From contig JALVRI010000082.1 in the NCBI GenBank assembly GCA_027031325.1, forward strand, positions 1 through 7,014: DNA of 7,014 bases. The letters run 5' to 3'. The stretch is from Desulfobacteraceae bacterium (lineage in GTDB: Bacteria > Desulfobacterota > Desulfobacteria > Desulfobacterales > Desulfosarcinaceae). This document shows, one piece after another, positions 1 through 6,648 of this stretch (its first letter is position 1; each line of letters opens with the position of its first letter). The notes beneath the pieces are model-generated. The model saw only the letters and a program-made list of their open reading frames with translations, was not told the origin of the DNA and ran no database searches. Position numbers and translations under genes: made by a program.

Positions 1-108
1 TGCAAGGGTGGCGGGAGTTTGTTTTTTGAAAACCCAAGCGGCCAGGTAGAGAAATCCGGCCAGACCGTAAACGAAGGTAACAATGGAAAGAATCAAAGAA
101 TTGTACAT
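1..108 (-). CDS. ccsA: CcsA/ResC-type cytochrome c biogenesis protein, N-terminal fragment (runs off the window)
   Basis: Only the first 36 codons are visible. The peptide starts MYNSLILSIVTFVYGLAG and continues into a hydrophobic stretch ending in a basic WVFKK segment. This looks like the first membrane helix of the CcsA/ResC haem-handling family, whose members have several helices and a tryptophan-rich haem-binding loop; none of that later part is in the window. The ATG at 108 is preceded by a GGGGA Shine-Dalgarno-like run about ten bases upstream, and an overlapping upstream ATG is followed at once by a stop. It lies 72 bases downstream of resB on the same strand, the usual System II partner arrangement, and this context carries most of the assignment. 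The fragment alone would only support 'membrane protein'. CcsA would work with ResB to move haem across the membrane and ligate it to apocytochrome c. Confidence 0.72.
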   Translation of the reverse strand, partial: MYNSLILSIVTFVYGLAGFLYLAAWVFKKQTPATLA

Positions 109-135
109 GAAATCACATTCCCCGAACAAAATGCC

Positions 136-157
136 CCGCGTCTGGAAACGAACGCGG
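136..157 (-). other. Hairpin in the resB-ccsA intercistronic gap
   Basis: A perfect 6-bp inverted repeat, CCGCGT (136-141) and ACGCGG (152-157), encloses a 10-base loop in the 72-base gap between the resB stop and the ccsA start. On the transcribed strand a short T-rich stretch (ATTTTGTT) follows a few bases after the stem, but it is not a convincing U-tract. The hairpin could be a weak attenuator or an mRNA-processing or stability element between the cistrons, or a chance palindrome. No promoter with acceptable spacing was found in the gap, so co-transcription of the two genes is the simpler reading. Confidence 0.35.
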
Positions 158-180
158 AATGTTTGTCAAAAACAACCGAT

Positions 181-1641
181 TCACCGGCCGTTTCCGCCGA
201 TGGCACCCTCCAGTGCCCGGGCGAAAGCGGCAAGCTTTCGTTTGTAACCCATTTTGTTCTTGTTGGCCTTGCCGGCCAGCAAAACGCGGCATTTGTCTCC
301 ATCGCATTCGGCCTCCAGGGCCACTTGCTGGTGGGAAAGAAAAAAGGTGATGAAACAGCCGGCTATAATCAGGATGAAACCCGCATACACCACCGGCACC
401 CCCGGGTCCTTGGTCACCTGGAGCCCGGTGTAATAGATTTCCCCGGGCTGCCCGGATTTTTTCAAGGCATTCCGCGTTTGAGGCCCAACGGCAAATACCA
501 AACTGCCGCGCCGCATCCTGTCGAAACTCGGAAAATTTACCGGCAGCAGGATCTCCGAGCGCGTACCATCGGGCTTGATCAAGACGGCCACCAGGGCCGG
601 CCCGATGGCCTGGCCCCCGAAAGTGGCGCTGGGCTCAAATTCTTTGAGGATCAACTTTCCGGCACCTTCCGGCAACTCCAGGCTTTCTCCAATGGCCACC
701 CGGCGCTGGTAAACCAGGGACGAGGCGGCGCTGGTAATCTCGATATCTATGGTTGCCGGCAAATCCTCACGCCTCGGAACCTGTGTGGTTGTATCGGCCC
801 TGGTCTTTCCGTAGCTTGCCTGAAAGATGTTTATGCCCCCGTAACGGAGCGGATCGTTGACGATGATGTCTTTTTTGAAAATTTCCTTTCCATCCTTAAG
901 GAGGGTCAGTTTGGAACGGTATTCCCGGGGAGCTCCGTTGTCATAGAAAGTGATGGAAAAATCATCGCAACGGATGGAAAAAGGCAGCCTTACAATCCGG
1001 TTTGAGTTTGTCAACCTGATCTGATCGGCGCTCTGGCCTTCGGCGATGTTAACAAAGCCGTCGTAACCGAAAATCGAACCGATCAGGGCACCTGCAAGGA
1101 GCAAAACCACGCTGAAATGGACTATGTAGACCCCAAGCCTTGTCCAGCGTCCTCGCTCGGCCGCCAGCACGAAACCCCGTTCCCTTTGCTCTATCCGGAG
1201 ACGTCTGAAACGCTTCCGAAAAAACTTTTCACATAACCGCCTTGCCGTGGCCTGGTCCACCGTCAGACTGAACTGCTGGCGATTCTTGCTTTTCAAGAGC
1301 CTGCCGGGTTCCAATTTGGGGTTCGGGTTGAAGATTATCTTCCAGGTCTTGCTGAGCCGCTCGATGGAACATACCACGATATTGATAGCCAACGCCAAGA
1401 TAAGAAGCTGGAACCACCAGGCATGGTACATATCGAAAATGTCCAGCACACTGAACATCTGGAACCAGAAGGGACCGAAATGGCGCAAATAATCTTCAGG
1501 TCCGGCGTTTTGAGGAATGAAGGTCCCGATGGCCGAAGTCAGGGCCAGGGTTATCAACAGGACTATGGTCAGCTTGACAGAGGCAAAAAAGCGCCACAGG
1601 CTTTCGGCGAAATCGGCTTTGACTTTTTCCGGTGCTGTCAT
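181..1641 (-). CDS. resB: ResB-family cytochrome c biogenesis protein (System II)
   Basis: ResB (CcsB/Ccs1) partners CcsA to deliver haem and hold apocytochrome c outside the cytoplasmic membrane. From the chosen start the protein has 486 residues. Visible membrane helices are about 20-42 (SVKLTIVLLITLAL), 74-93, 168-191 (VYIVHFSVVLLLAGALIG, with His175) and 415-435, ending in FFLSH with His437. Histidines at these places are typical of the family. Between helices 3 and 4 lies a large extracytoplasmic domain (about 192-414) holding the family-like NDPLRYGGINIFQASYG (262-278) and KDPGVPVVYAGF. The tail carries ECDGDKC (Cys446, Cys451) and AGKANKNK, presumably cytoplasmic. The reading frame stays open to 1710, but ATG 1641 is preferred because AAAGGTGA lies about eight bases upstream and helix 1 then begins near residue 20. 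ATG 1680 and TTG 1710 lack a good ribosome-binding site. It is divergent from the ABC operon and upstream of ccsA. Family assignment is secure; the exact start is less so. Confidence 0.93.
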   Translation of the reverse strand: MTAPEKVKADFAESLWRFFASVKLTIVLLITLALTSAIGTFIPQNAGPEDYLRHFGPFWFQMFSVLDIFDMYHAWWFQLLILALAINIVVCSIERLSKTWKIIFNPNPKLEPGRLLKSKNRQQFSLTVDQATARRLCEKFFRKRFRRLRIEQRERGFVLAAERGRWTRLGVYIVHFSVVLLLAGALIGSIFGYDGFVNIAEGQSADQIRLTNSNRIVRLPFSIRCDDFSITFYDNGAPREYRSKLTLLKDGKEIFKKDIIVNDPLRYGGINIFQASYGKTRADTTTQVPRREDLPATIDIEITSAASSLVYQRRVAIGESLELPEGAGKLILKEFEPSATFGGQAIGPALVAVLIKPDGTRSEILLPVNFPSFDRMRRGSLVFAVGPQTRNALKKSGQPGEIYYTGLQVTKDPGVPVVYAGFILIIAGCFITFFLSHQQVALEAECDGDKCRVLLAGKANKNKMGYKRKLAAFARALEGAIGGNGR

Positions 1642-1715
1642 CCAGGCTTCACCTTTCAGGATACTGGAAATACTTTCCATAACAGAATTGAATTGCAGGT
1701 TCAATAACAACTAAG

Positions 1716-1844
1716 CCGGTTTCAGGATACGGAGGTAATCCAAAGTCGATGGCCCGGCAGTACCATCCATGAGCGCCGGGGGCTATGACGGTTCACCGCT
1801 CACCTTTTACGAGCCACCGGCCTTTCGGCGCCTCCTGTAACCAG
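1716..1844 (-). other. Candidate structured RNA leader or degenerate foldback element upstream of resB
   Basis: CCGGTTTCAGGA (1716-1727) and TCCTGTAACCAG (1833-1844) pair over 12 positions. On the minus strand, 11 of 12 pair (one through G-U) with a single A-A mismatch; plus-strand RNA pairs less well because the wobble becomes A-C. Inside are CCCGGC/GCCGGG (1753-1758 with 1775-1780), GATGG/CCATC, and a minus-strand GCC-GAAA-GGC hairpin (complement of 1820-1829) with a GNRA-type tetraloop. Together these favour a structured RNA read toward resB. I could not match it to a riboswitch class I know. A decayed inverted-repeat element is an equal alternative. The structure is visible by eye only; no folding energy was computed. 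Confidence 0.35.
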
Positions 1845-1880
1845 GGCGGGGAGCGGATCACGAAAGTCGGCTCCATCAAA

Positions 1881-1907
1881 ACTTGACATCTTGGATCAAG
1901 TATACTT
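1881..1907 (+). promoter_or_regulatory. Palindromic promoter/operator-like region of the ABC operon
   Basis: This 27-base stretch packs several signals about 60-85 bases before the first ABC gene. There is a perfect -35-like TTGACA (1883-1888) and a -10-like TATACT (1901-1906), but only 12 bases separate them, too short for ordinary sigma70 use. ACTTGA (1881-1886) and TCAAGT (1896-1901) form an inverted repeat, CTTGGATCAAG (1890-1900) is a smaller dyad, and AAGTATACTT (1898-1907) is a perfect 10-bp palindrome. Overlapping palindromes of this kind suit a dimeric repressor or an activator that corrects short spacing, as MerR-type regulators do for 19-20 bp spacers. No regulator gene lies in the window. 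Confidence 0.35.
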
Positions 1908-1954
1908 TGCTCTGCAATCGGTTTTATGTTCCAGGCTCGCAACCACGCTTTGCT

Positions 1955-1959
1955 GGAGG
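1955..1959 (+). promoter_or_regulatory. Ribosome-binding site that decides a GTG start
   Basis: GGAGG sits seven bases before GTG at 1967. The protein from this GTG begins MIRVDELTKTFG, the expected beginning of an ABC ATPase, with the Walker A motif at the usual distance. No upstream ATG in this frame offers a better start. Confidence 0.75.
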
Positions 1960-1966
1960 CTGAATC

Positions 1967-2947
1967 GTGATCAGGGTAGACGAATTGACCAAGACCTTCG
2001 GTTCCAAAACCGCAGTCGACAAGGTCTCTTTTACGGTAAAACGCGGGGAAGTGCTCGGTTTCCTGGGACCCAACGGGGCCGGCAAATCGACCACCATGAG
2101 GATGATAACCGGCTTTTTACGGCCGACCTCCGGATCGATCAGCATAGACGGCCTGCTTCTTGCCGAAAAACCGGTGGAGGTCAGGCGCCGGCTGGGTTAC
2201 CTGCCCGAAAATGCGCCGGTTTATCCGGACATGACGGTTGAAGGCTTCCTGGCCTTTTGTGCCGAGGCCCGTGGATACAGGGGGAAATCCAAAAAACTCA
2301 AGATCGGGGCGGCCATCGAGCAATGTTTCCTGGCCCCGGTGGTCCATCAGCGCATAGGCACCCTGTCCAAGGGATACCGCCAGAGGGTGTGTTTTGCCCA
2401 GAGCATCCTGCACGACCCGCCCTATCTGGTCATGGACGAACCGACCGACGGCCTGGACCCCAACCAGAAACACGAGGTGCGGGAAATGATCCGCCGGATG
2501 AGTCGGGACAAGGCCATCCTGCTCTCGACCCACATCCTTGACGAAGTGGATGCCGTCTGCCAGCGGGCCCTGATAATCGCAAACGGTCGCCTGATAGCCG
2601 ACGATACCCCGGAAGGACTGCGCCGCCGTTCAAGTTCCTATGGCACCATAACCCTGGTTTTGGGCAACGCAGTGACCGACAGGCTCAAAAAACGTTTTGA
2701 GGCCCTGGAGGAAGTCAAGGAGGTGCAGGTGGTAAGTCAAACCGAAGCGGAGGTGATCCTGCGCCTGATTCCGGCCCGCAGGGAACCGGCTTCGGCGGCA
2801 CGTATCCTGTCCCAACTGGAAGCCGAACAAGACCTGCTCTCCTTTGCCGTCGATCGGGGGAGGCTGGACGAAATATTCCGCAGTCTGACAGGTGGCTCCA
2901 ACGGTACCGGCCGGTTTACGGAAAATGATCAACCTGCCGGGTCATGA
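1967..2947 (+). CDS. ABC transporter ATP-binding protein, GldA-like (ABC-2 type)
   Basis: This is the cytoplasmic ATPase of an ABC-2 transporter. In 326 residues it shows Walker A GPNGAGKST (34-42), a Q-loop region LGYLPENAPVYPDM (77-89) with Glu82 where many ABC proteins have Gln, signature LSKGYRQRV (133-141), Walker B YLVMDEP (153-159, catalytic Glu158), D-loop GLDP (162-165) and switch His189 in STHI. The YLPE and LSKGYRQ variants are typical of the GldA/CcmA-like subgroup, so this looks like an intact enzyme. Residues after about 220 form a C-terminal extension ending near LDEIFRSLTGG, as in other ABC-2 ATPases. It starts with GTG behind a strong GGAGG. The permease gene begins 42 bases after its stop, and two further genes follow in the same direction, so it is probably the first cistron of a four-gene operon. 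The substrate is unknown. Confidence 0.93.
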   Translation: MIRVDELTKTFGSKTAVDKVSFTVKRGEVLGFLGPNGAGKSTTMRMITGFLRPTSGSISIDGLLLAEKPVEVRRRLGYLPENAPVYPDMTVEGFLAFCAEARGYRGKSKKLKIGAAIEQCFLAPVVHQRIGTLSKGYRQRVCFAQSILHDPPYLVMDEPTDGLDPNQKHEVREMIRRMSRDKAILLSTHILDEVDAVCQRALIIANGRLIADDTPEGLRRRSSSYGTITLVLGNAVTDRLKKRFEALEEVKEVQVVSQTEAEVILRLIPARREPASAARILSQLEAEQDLLSFAVDRGRLDEIFRSLTGGSNGTGRFTENDQPAGS

Positions 2948-2989
2948 TGAGGATTACATTATCCTGGCGCCACGAGGAGGTCTTAGAGG

Positions 2990-3736
2990 ATGAATTCCTT
3001 TTTCAATGCCGTCAAAGCGGTTGCCAAGCGTGAATTGAATGCCTACTTCAACTCAGCTGTGGCCTATGTCTTCATAGTTATCTTTCTGCTCCTGTCCGGC
3101 TTTTTCACATTCTACGTCAGCAACTGGTTCGAAGCCGGCCAGGCCGATCTGCGTTCTTTCTTCCAGTGGCATCCCTGGATTTACATCATCCTGGTGCCGG
3201 CCATTGCCATGCGTCTGTGGGCCGAAGAAAAACGGCTCGGCACCCTCGAAATCGTTCTTACCCTGCCACTGAAACCAAGCGAAGTGATTCTGGGAAAGTT
3301 CATCGCCGCCTGGCTTTTCATCGGGCTGGCGCTGGGGCTGACCTTCCCCATGGTCCTGAGCGTGGTTTATCTCGGCCAACCCGACCTGGGAGCGATCGCC
3401 TCCGGCTACCTGGGAAGCTTCCTGATGGCCGGGGCTTTCCTTGGTATCGGGACGGCCACTTCGGCCATGACCAGCAACCAGGTGGTCAGTTTTATCCTGG
3501 CGGTGGTGACCTGCCTGTTTTTCATCCTGGCCGGCTATCCCCCCACCATCAACATCATCTCGGGCTGGGCACCTCTCTGGCTGATAAGAACCCTTGAAAA
3601 CATCGGCTTCATTTCCCACTTTTCATCCGTTTCACGTGGCGTGATCGACCTGCGCGACATGCTCTATTTCCTGTCATTCATGATTCTGGGGCTTTACTGC
3701 AACAGCCTCCTGCTGGACTGGCAGCGCCAACGATAA
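2990..3736 (+). CDS. ABC-2 type permease, GldF-like
   Basis: The 248-residue integral membrane protein has six apparent helices, at about 21-43, 60-76, 103-127, 138-158, 163-182 and 222-242. Its length is normal for a half-transporter permease that acts as a homodimer. Between helices 2 and 3 is MRLWAEEKRLGTLEIVLTLP (74-93), the conserved 'EE+..GT.E.LLtlP' segment of ABC-2 permeases that is thought to contact the ATPase. The N-terminus KAVAKRELNAYFNSAVAYVF is the usual amphipathic lead-in to helix 1. GAGGAGG lies nine bases before ATG 2990. It sits between the ATPase and the GldG-type gene, the order seen in GldA-GldF-GldG systems. It would carry the substrate across the cytoplasmic membrane, probably outward as for most ABC-2 systems; the cargo cannot be read from the sequence. 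Confidence 0.92.
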   Translation: MNSFFNAVKAVAKRELNAYFNSAVAYVFIVIFLLLSGFFTFYVSNWFEAGQADLRSFFQWHPWIYIILVPAIAMRLWAEEKRLGTLEIVLTLPLKPSEVILGKFIAAWLFIGLALGLTFPMVLSVVYLGQPDLGAIASGYLGSFLMAGAFLGIGTATSAMTSNQVVSFILAVVTCLFFILAGYPPTINIISGWAPLWLIRTLENIGFISHFSSVSRGVIDLRDMLYFLSFMILGLYCNSLLLDWQRQR

Positions 3737-3757
3737 GCTTTTAGGGAGAAAGATGCC

Positions 3758-5596
3758 ATGGCCGAACGCAGCCATCCTGACCGGACCTTCAAAAACTGGA
3801 AAAAACCGGTTGAAGCCGCCCTGGTAATTGCCTTGGTGGTGTTGCTCAACCTCGTGGCCGCCCCCCTCAACTGGCGATGGGACGTAACCGCCGATCGGAT
3901 CTATTCGTTTTCTGAAGGCACCCTCAAAATCCTGGCCGATCTCCGCCGGCCGGTTACCTTGCGCCTGTTTTACAGCAGCCATGCCATCCAACTGCCGCTG
4001 CATCTGAAAAACTACGCCCGCAGGGTGAGAGACATGCTCGGAGAATACCAGAAAGCCGGCGGTGGCAAGATAAACGTCGAAATATATGATCCCAAGCCGG
4101 ACACGGACGTGGAAGAATGGGCCGAGCGTTTCGGCATCGAGGGTTTCAACCTGCCCGGCGGTCAGCGGGGCTACTTCGGGCTGACCGCCCTGGCCGGCGA
4201 CCAGGAAGAAACCATTGCCTTCCTGGATCCCAGCCGGGAGGCCCACCTGGAATATGATATAACCAGGATCATTTCCAGGGTCCAGAGCGCCGAGCGCAAA
4301 AAAATAGCCGTAATCAGCGCCCTGCCGGTATTCGGCGGACCTTCGGCCACATTCTCAGCGCCGCCGACCAACCGCCGGCCATGGATGTTCATCCAGGAGT
4401 TGCAAAAATCTTACAGGGTCGTCAAAGTCGACCCCAACCAGAAAGAGCTGCCTTCCGAAACTGACTTGCTGCTCCTTTTTCACCCCAAGGGGTTGGACAA
4501 GAAACTGCTTGAAGCCATAGACGATTTTGCCGGCAGGGGCGGCCGCATCCTGGCCTTTATCGACCCGGTATGCCTGCTGGACAATCCCCAGACATCGATG
4601 GCGTCATCCGACCTGGGACAACTACTTGAAAAGTGGGGCGTCGCCTTCGATCCCAAGAAGATCGTGGCCGACCTGGATCATCCGACCGAGGTGCGGGTTT
4701 CAAGCTCCCGGAGCGAGTCGAATCCGCTCTGGATATCGGCCTCGGGCAAGGCCTTCAACCGCGATGATCCCATAACCGCCCAGCTGGAGGAAATGCTCCT
4801 GCCGGTGGCAGGATCGTTCAAGATCGAGCCAAAAAGCGGCCTCAGGGCCACGGCCCTGATAGTATCCGGAAAGGCTGCGGCCCTGGTGGAAGGCTTCAAG
4901 TTCGGTTTCGATGCCGAAACCCTGCGCAAAGACCTCAAGCCCGACGCCGGCCCCTTGACCCTGGCCCTCAAACTTACCGGTCACCTGGCCGGCAGCGCCA
5001 GCTTGGCCGTCGCCGGTAAAAACAAGGCGCAGCCCCCGGCGACCACCATGGTGCTGGTGGCCGACGCCGACATGCTTTACGACGGTTACTACGTGGCCAA
5101 ACAGGATTTCATGGGTTATACAATCACCAGGGTATTCAACGACAACCTGAATTTCCTGCTCAATGCCTGCGAGCTGCTGACCGGCAGTCAGGACCTGGTT
5201 TCGATCCGCTCCCGCGGTCGCTTTGCAAGGCCTTTCACCAGGGTTGAGGAACTGGCCAAACAGGCCCGCCGGAAATGGCTCAGCCGTGAACAGGAGCTTG
5301 CCCGGGCGGCCGAAGAAGCCAACCGCAAATTGCAACAACTTGAACGCCAGAAAGACCTGGCCCGTCAGACCATCGTCAGCCAGGCCCAACAGGAGGAGAT
5401 CCGCCGCTTCCAGGAAGAAAAACAGCGCATCAACAAGGAGCTGAAAATCGTGCGGCGTAACCTGCGGGCCGAGATCGACAGCCTGGGGCGGATGATCAAG
5501 CTGATCAACCTGGTATTGATGCCGTTGTTGGTGGCTTTTGGCGGCATCGGCTACAGTCTCTATCAAACCCGCAAAGCACAACGGAGAAACGGCTGA
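3758..5596 (+). CDS. GldG-family ABC transporter auxiliary protein
   Basis: The 612-residue protein has a membrane helix at each end (about 18-36 and 582-603) and a large region between them that should lie outside the cytoplasm. After helix 1, DVTADRIYSFSEGTLKIL (42-59) is characteristic of the GldG N-terminal region. The central part (about 180-475) fits the ABC_transp_aux domain, with AFIDPVCLLD (266-275), VLVADADML (432-440) and NDNLNFLLNACELLTG (461-476) followed by SIRSRGRF. Residues about 495-575 are rich in Glu, Arg, Gln and Lys with heptad-like spacing and probably form a coiled coil leading to helix 2. This two-anchor layout, including the coiled coil, is usual in the family. ATG 3758 has AGGGAGA eight bases upstream. 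It starts 21 bases after the permease gene. GldG partners GldA/GldF in Bacteroidota gliding, but the family is common in non-gliders and its biochemical role is not established. Confidence 0.9.
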   Translation: MAERSHPDRTFKNWKKPVEAALVIALVVLLNLVAAPLNWRWDVTADRIYSFSEGTLKILADLRRPVTLRLFYSSHAIQLPLHLKNYARRVRDMLGEYQKAGGGKINVEIYDPKPDTDVEEWAERFGIEGFNLPGGQRGYFGLTALAGDQEETIAFLDPSREAHLEYDITRIISRVQSAERKKIAVISALPVFGGPSATFSAPPTNRRPWMFIQELQKSYRVVKVDPNQKELPSETDLLLLFHPKGLDKKLLEAIDDFAGRGGRILAFIDPVCLLDNPQTSMASSDLGQLLEKWGVAFDPKKIVADLDHPTEVRVSSSRSESNPLWISASGKAFNRDDPITAQLEEMLLPVAGSFKIEPKSGLRATALIVSGKAAALVEGFKFGFDAETLRKDLKPDAGPLTLALKLTGHLAGSASLAVAGKNKAQPPATTMVLVADADMLYDGYYVAKQDFMGYTITRVFNDNLNFLLNACELLTGSQDLVSIRSRGRFARPFTRVEELAKQARRKWLSREQELARAAEEANRKLQQLERQKDLARQTIVSQAQQEEIRRFQEEKQRINKELKIVRRNLRAEIDSLGRMIKLINLVLMPLLVAFGGIGYSLYQTRKAQRRNG

Positions 5597-5597
5597 A

Positions 5598-6635
5598 ATG
5601 GATATCAACAAGAGGCTCCTGATTCTGGCGGTGATGGTGGTGGCCCTGGCGGCAGTGGTTATGGTCCAACGGAATGTATTTTCACCCCCTAATGTCACCA
5701 GCCCTCCCCTGGGCTATCCCCTCTGGCAAGAACCACTTGCCCTGAACCAAGTGACGGCCCTGACCCTCCAGGGAGGTGGCAAAACCTGCCGGCTGGTCAA
5801 AGATTCCAAGCGCTGGCAAGTTGAAAACAGGTACGCCTACTGTGCCGATTTTGAACGCATCACAAAGCTGCTGAAGAAAATAAGCCGTCTCAAGGTGGGC
5901 TATGCTTTCACCGCCGACAAGGCGACTATGGCAAGACTGCGGCTGGAAAAACCATCAGCCTGGGAAAACGCAAAGGGTGTCAGGATCGTGATGAACGCTG
6001 CCGACGGAAGGAAAATCGCCGATCTGGTGATCGGCCGGCAGCGCCAGGCAACAGCCGGCAGCGGTGGACAATTCGTGCGCAAAACCGGTCGCAAAACGGT
6101 TTTCCTGGTGGACGAGACCTTCCATCTACTGAACCCGGGACCGGAGTACTGGATCCAGGACGACCTGATAAGCGTCGAACCACGGCGCATCAAGCTGGTG
6201 GAATGTTACGATCGCCGGGGAAGTTTAATCTACAGGGTGGAACACCCCGATCCCTCCCGGCCGGCTGTTCTGGCAAAGGTGCCGGAAGGACGCAAGGTCT
6301 CCCGGCCCAAGATGGACCAGCTTTTCGATGCCCTCAATCCCTTGAAAGTGGCTGACATCCTGGGACCCGCCCCGGACAAGCCACCCAAGGCTGTGCGCCT
6401 GGTCTACCACCTGGATGACGGCTCCCGTTTCACCGTTTTCCTGTTGACTGCGAAAAAGGGCGAACTGTATCAGGTCTTGTTGAGATCATCGCCCGGGCGG
6501 CAAACACCGAAGGGTGAAAGCGCGGCCGCCGGATGTGCCGCGCTTGCCGATCCGGGGACATGGCTCTACGGGGTCGAAAAATGGCAGTTCGAAAGTTTTT
6601 TCACCGATCCGGAACAACTGCTCGAACCCAGATAA
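5598..6635 (+). CDS. DUF4340 domain-containing membrane-anchored protein
   Basis: The 345-residue protein begins MDINKRLLILAVMVVALAAV, a short basic N-terminus plus one membrane helix (about 7-23) with no obvious cleavage or lipobox site, so the rest is probably periplasmic and tethered. The soluble part has the DUF4340 pattern: a tryptophan strand (KRWQVE, 71-76), a helix (DFERITKLLKKISRLKV), LRLEKPSAWENAKGVRIV, the ADLVIGRQ segment (141-148), GQFVRKTGRKTVFLVD (157-172) and YWIQDDLISVEPRRIKLVE. Two Trp/Tyr-rich pieces near the end (GTWLYGVEKWQFESF) look like a repeat of this theme. The frame is open from 5538, but ATG 5598 is chosen because the hydrophobic anchor then starts normally. Only one base separates the gldG-type stop from this ATG, which suggests translational coupling. 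DUF4340 genes commonly follow GldG-type genes; the function is unknown, and an envelope partner of the transporter is the reasonable inference. Confidence 0.85.
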   Translation: MDINKRLLILAVMVVALAAVVMVQRNVFSPPNVTSPPLGYPLWQEPLALNQVTALTLQGGGKTCRLVKDSKRWQVENRYAYCADFERITKLLKKISRLKVGYAFTADKATMARLRLEKPSAWENAKGVRIVMNAADGRKIADLVIGRQRQATAGSGGQFVRKTGRKTVFLVDETFHLLNPGPEYWIQDDLISVEPRRIKLVECYDRRGSLIYRVEHPDPSRPAVLAKVPEGRKVSRPKMDQLFDALNPLKVADILGPAPDKPPKAVRLVYHLDDGSRFTVFLLTAKKGELYQVLLRSSPGRQTPKGESAAAGCAALADPGTWLYGVEKWQFESFFTDPEQLLEPR

Positions 6636-6648
6636 GCCCGGCGCCTGG

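Larger units (their letters stand above)
1642..1966. other. Divergent intergenic region between resB and the ABC operon
   Basis: About 325 bases with no convincing gene on either strand. The resB-proximal half is GC-rich and foldable (see the leader structure at 1716-1844). The ABC-proximal half becomes AT-richer and holds promoter- and operator-like palindromes at 1881-1907 and the GGAGG for the GTG start. For resB, the minus strand has TTGAAC (1699-1704) and TATGGA (1676-1681) at 17-bp spacing. This is only a weak sigma70 match, but it would start transcription downstream of the 1680 ATG and so agrees with translation from 1641. If that promoter were used, the 1716-1844 structure would lie outside the resB transcript, so the two proposals compete. 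Tiny open frames here, such as a 19-codon minus-strand one at 1711-1770, have no ribosome-binding site. Confidence 0.6.

Noticed and set aside
19..1005. A 328-codon plus-strand open frame opposite resB
   Set aside because: It is antisense to a clear ResB protein, is low in hydrophobic structure, shows no recognisable domain and has no ribosome-binding site. GC-rich antisense frames of this length are common.
1711..1770. A 19-codon minus-strand open frame (MDGTAGPSTLDYLRILKPA) upstream of resB, as a leader peptide
   Set aside because: It has no Shine-Dalgarno sequence, no run of regulatory codons and no attenuator-like terminator after it.
1753..1780. Resemblance of the minus strand (GATGGTACTGCCGGG) to the 3' half of 5S rRNA
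   Set aside because: Only about a dozen bases match. The conserved CCGAAC...GTTAAGC region of 5S rRNA is absent upstream and the rest cannot be aligned, so a chance match is more likely than a 5S pseudogene.
2367..2393. Non-canonical ABC signature (LSKGYRQRV) as a sign of an inactive ATPase
   Set aside because: The variant is normal for GldA/CcmA-like ABC-2 ATPases, and the Walker A, Walker B glutamate and switch histidine are all intact.
3053..4246. Two minus-strand open frames (188 and 190 codons) opposite the permease and the GldG start
   Set aside because: They have shadow-like composition, no ribosome-binding site and no family resemblance, and they overlap strongly supported genes.
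4700..5698. A 332-codon minus-strand open frame opposite the GldG-type gene
   Set aside because: It covers the coding part of a well-supported GldG protein. Its composition (Gly/Gln/His/Val-rich, no domain) is that of a shadow frame.
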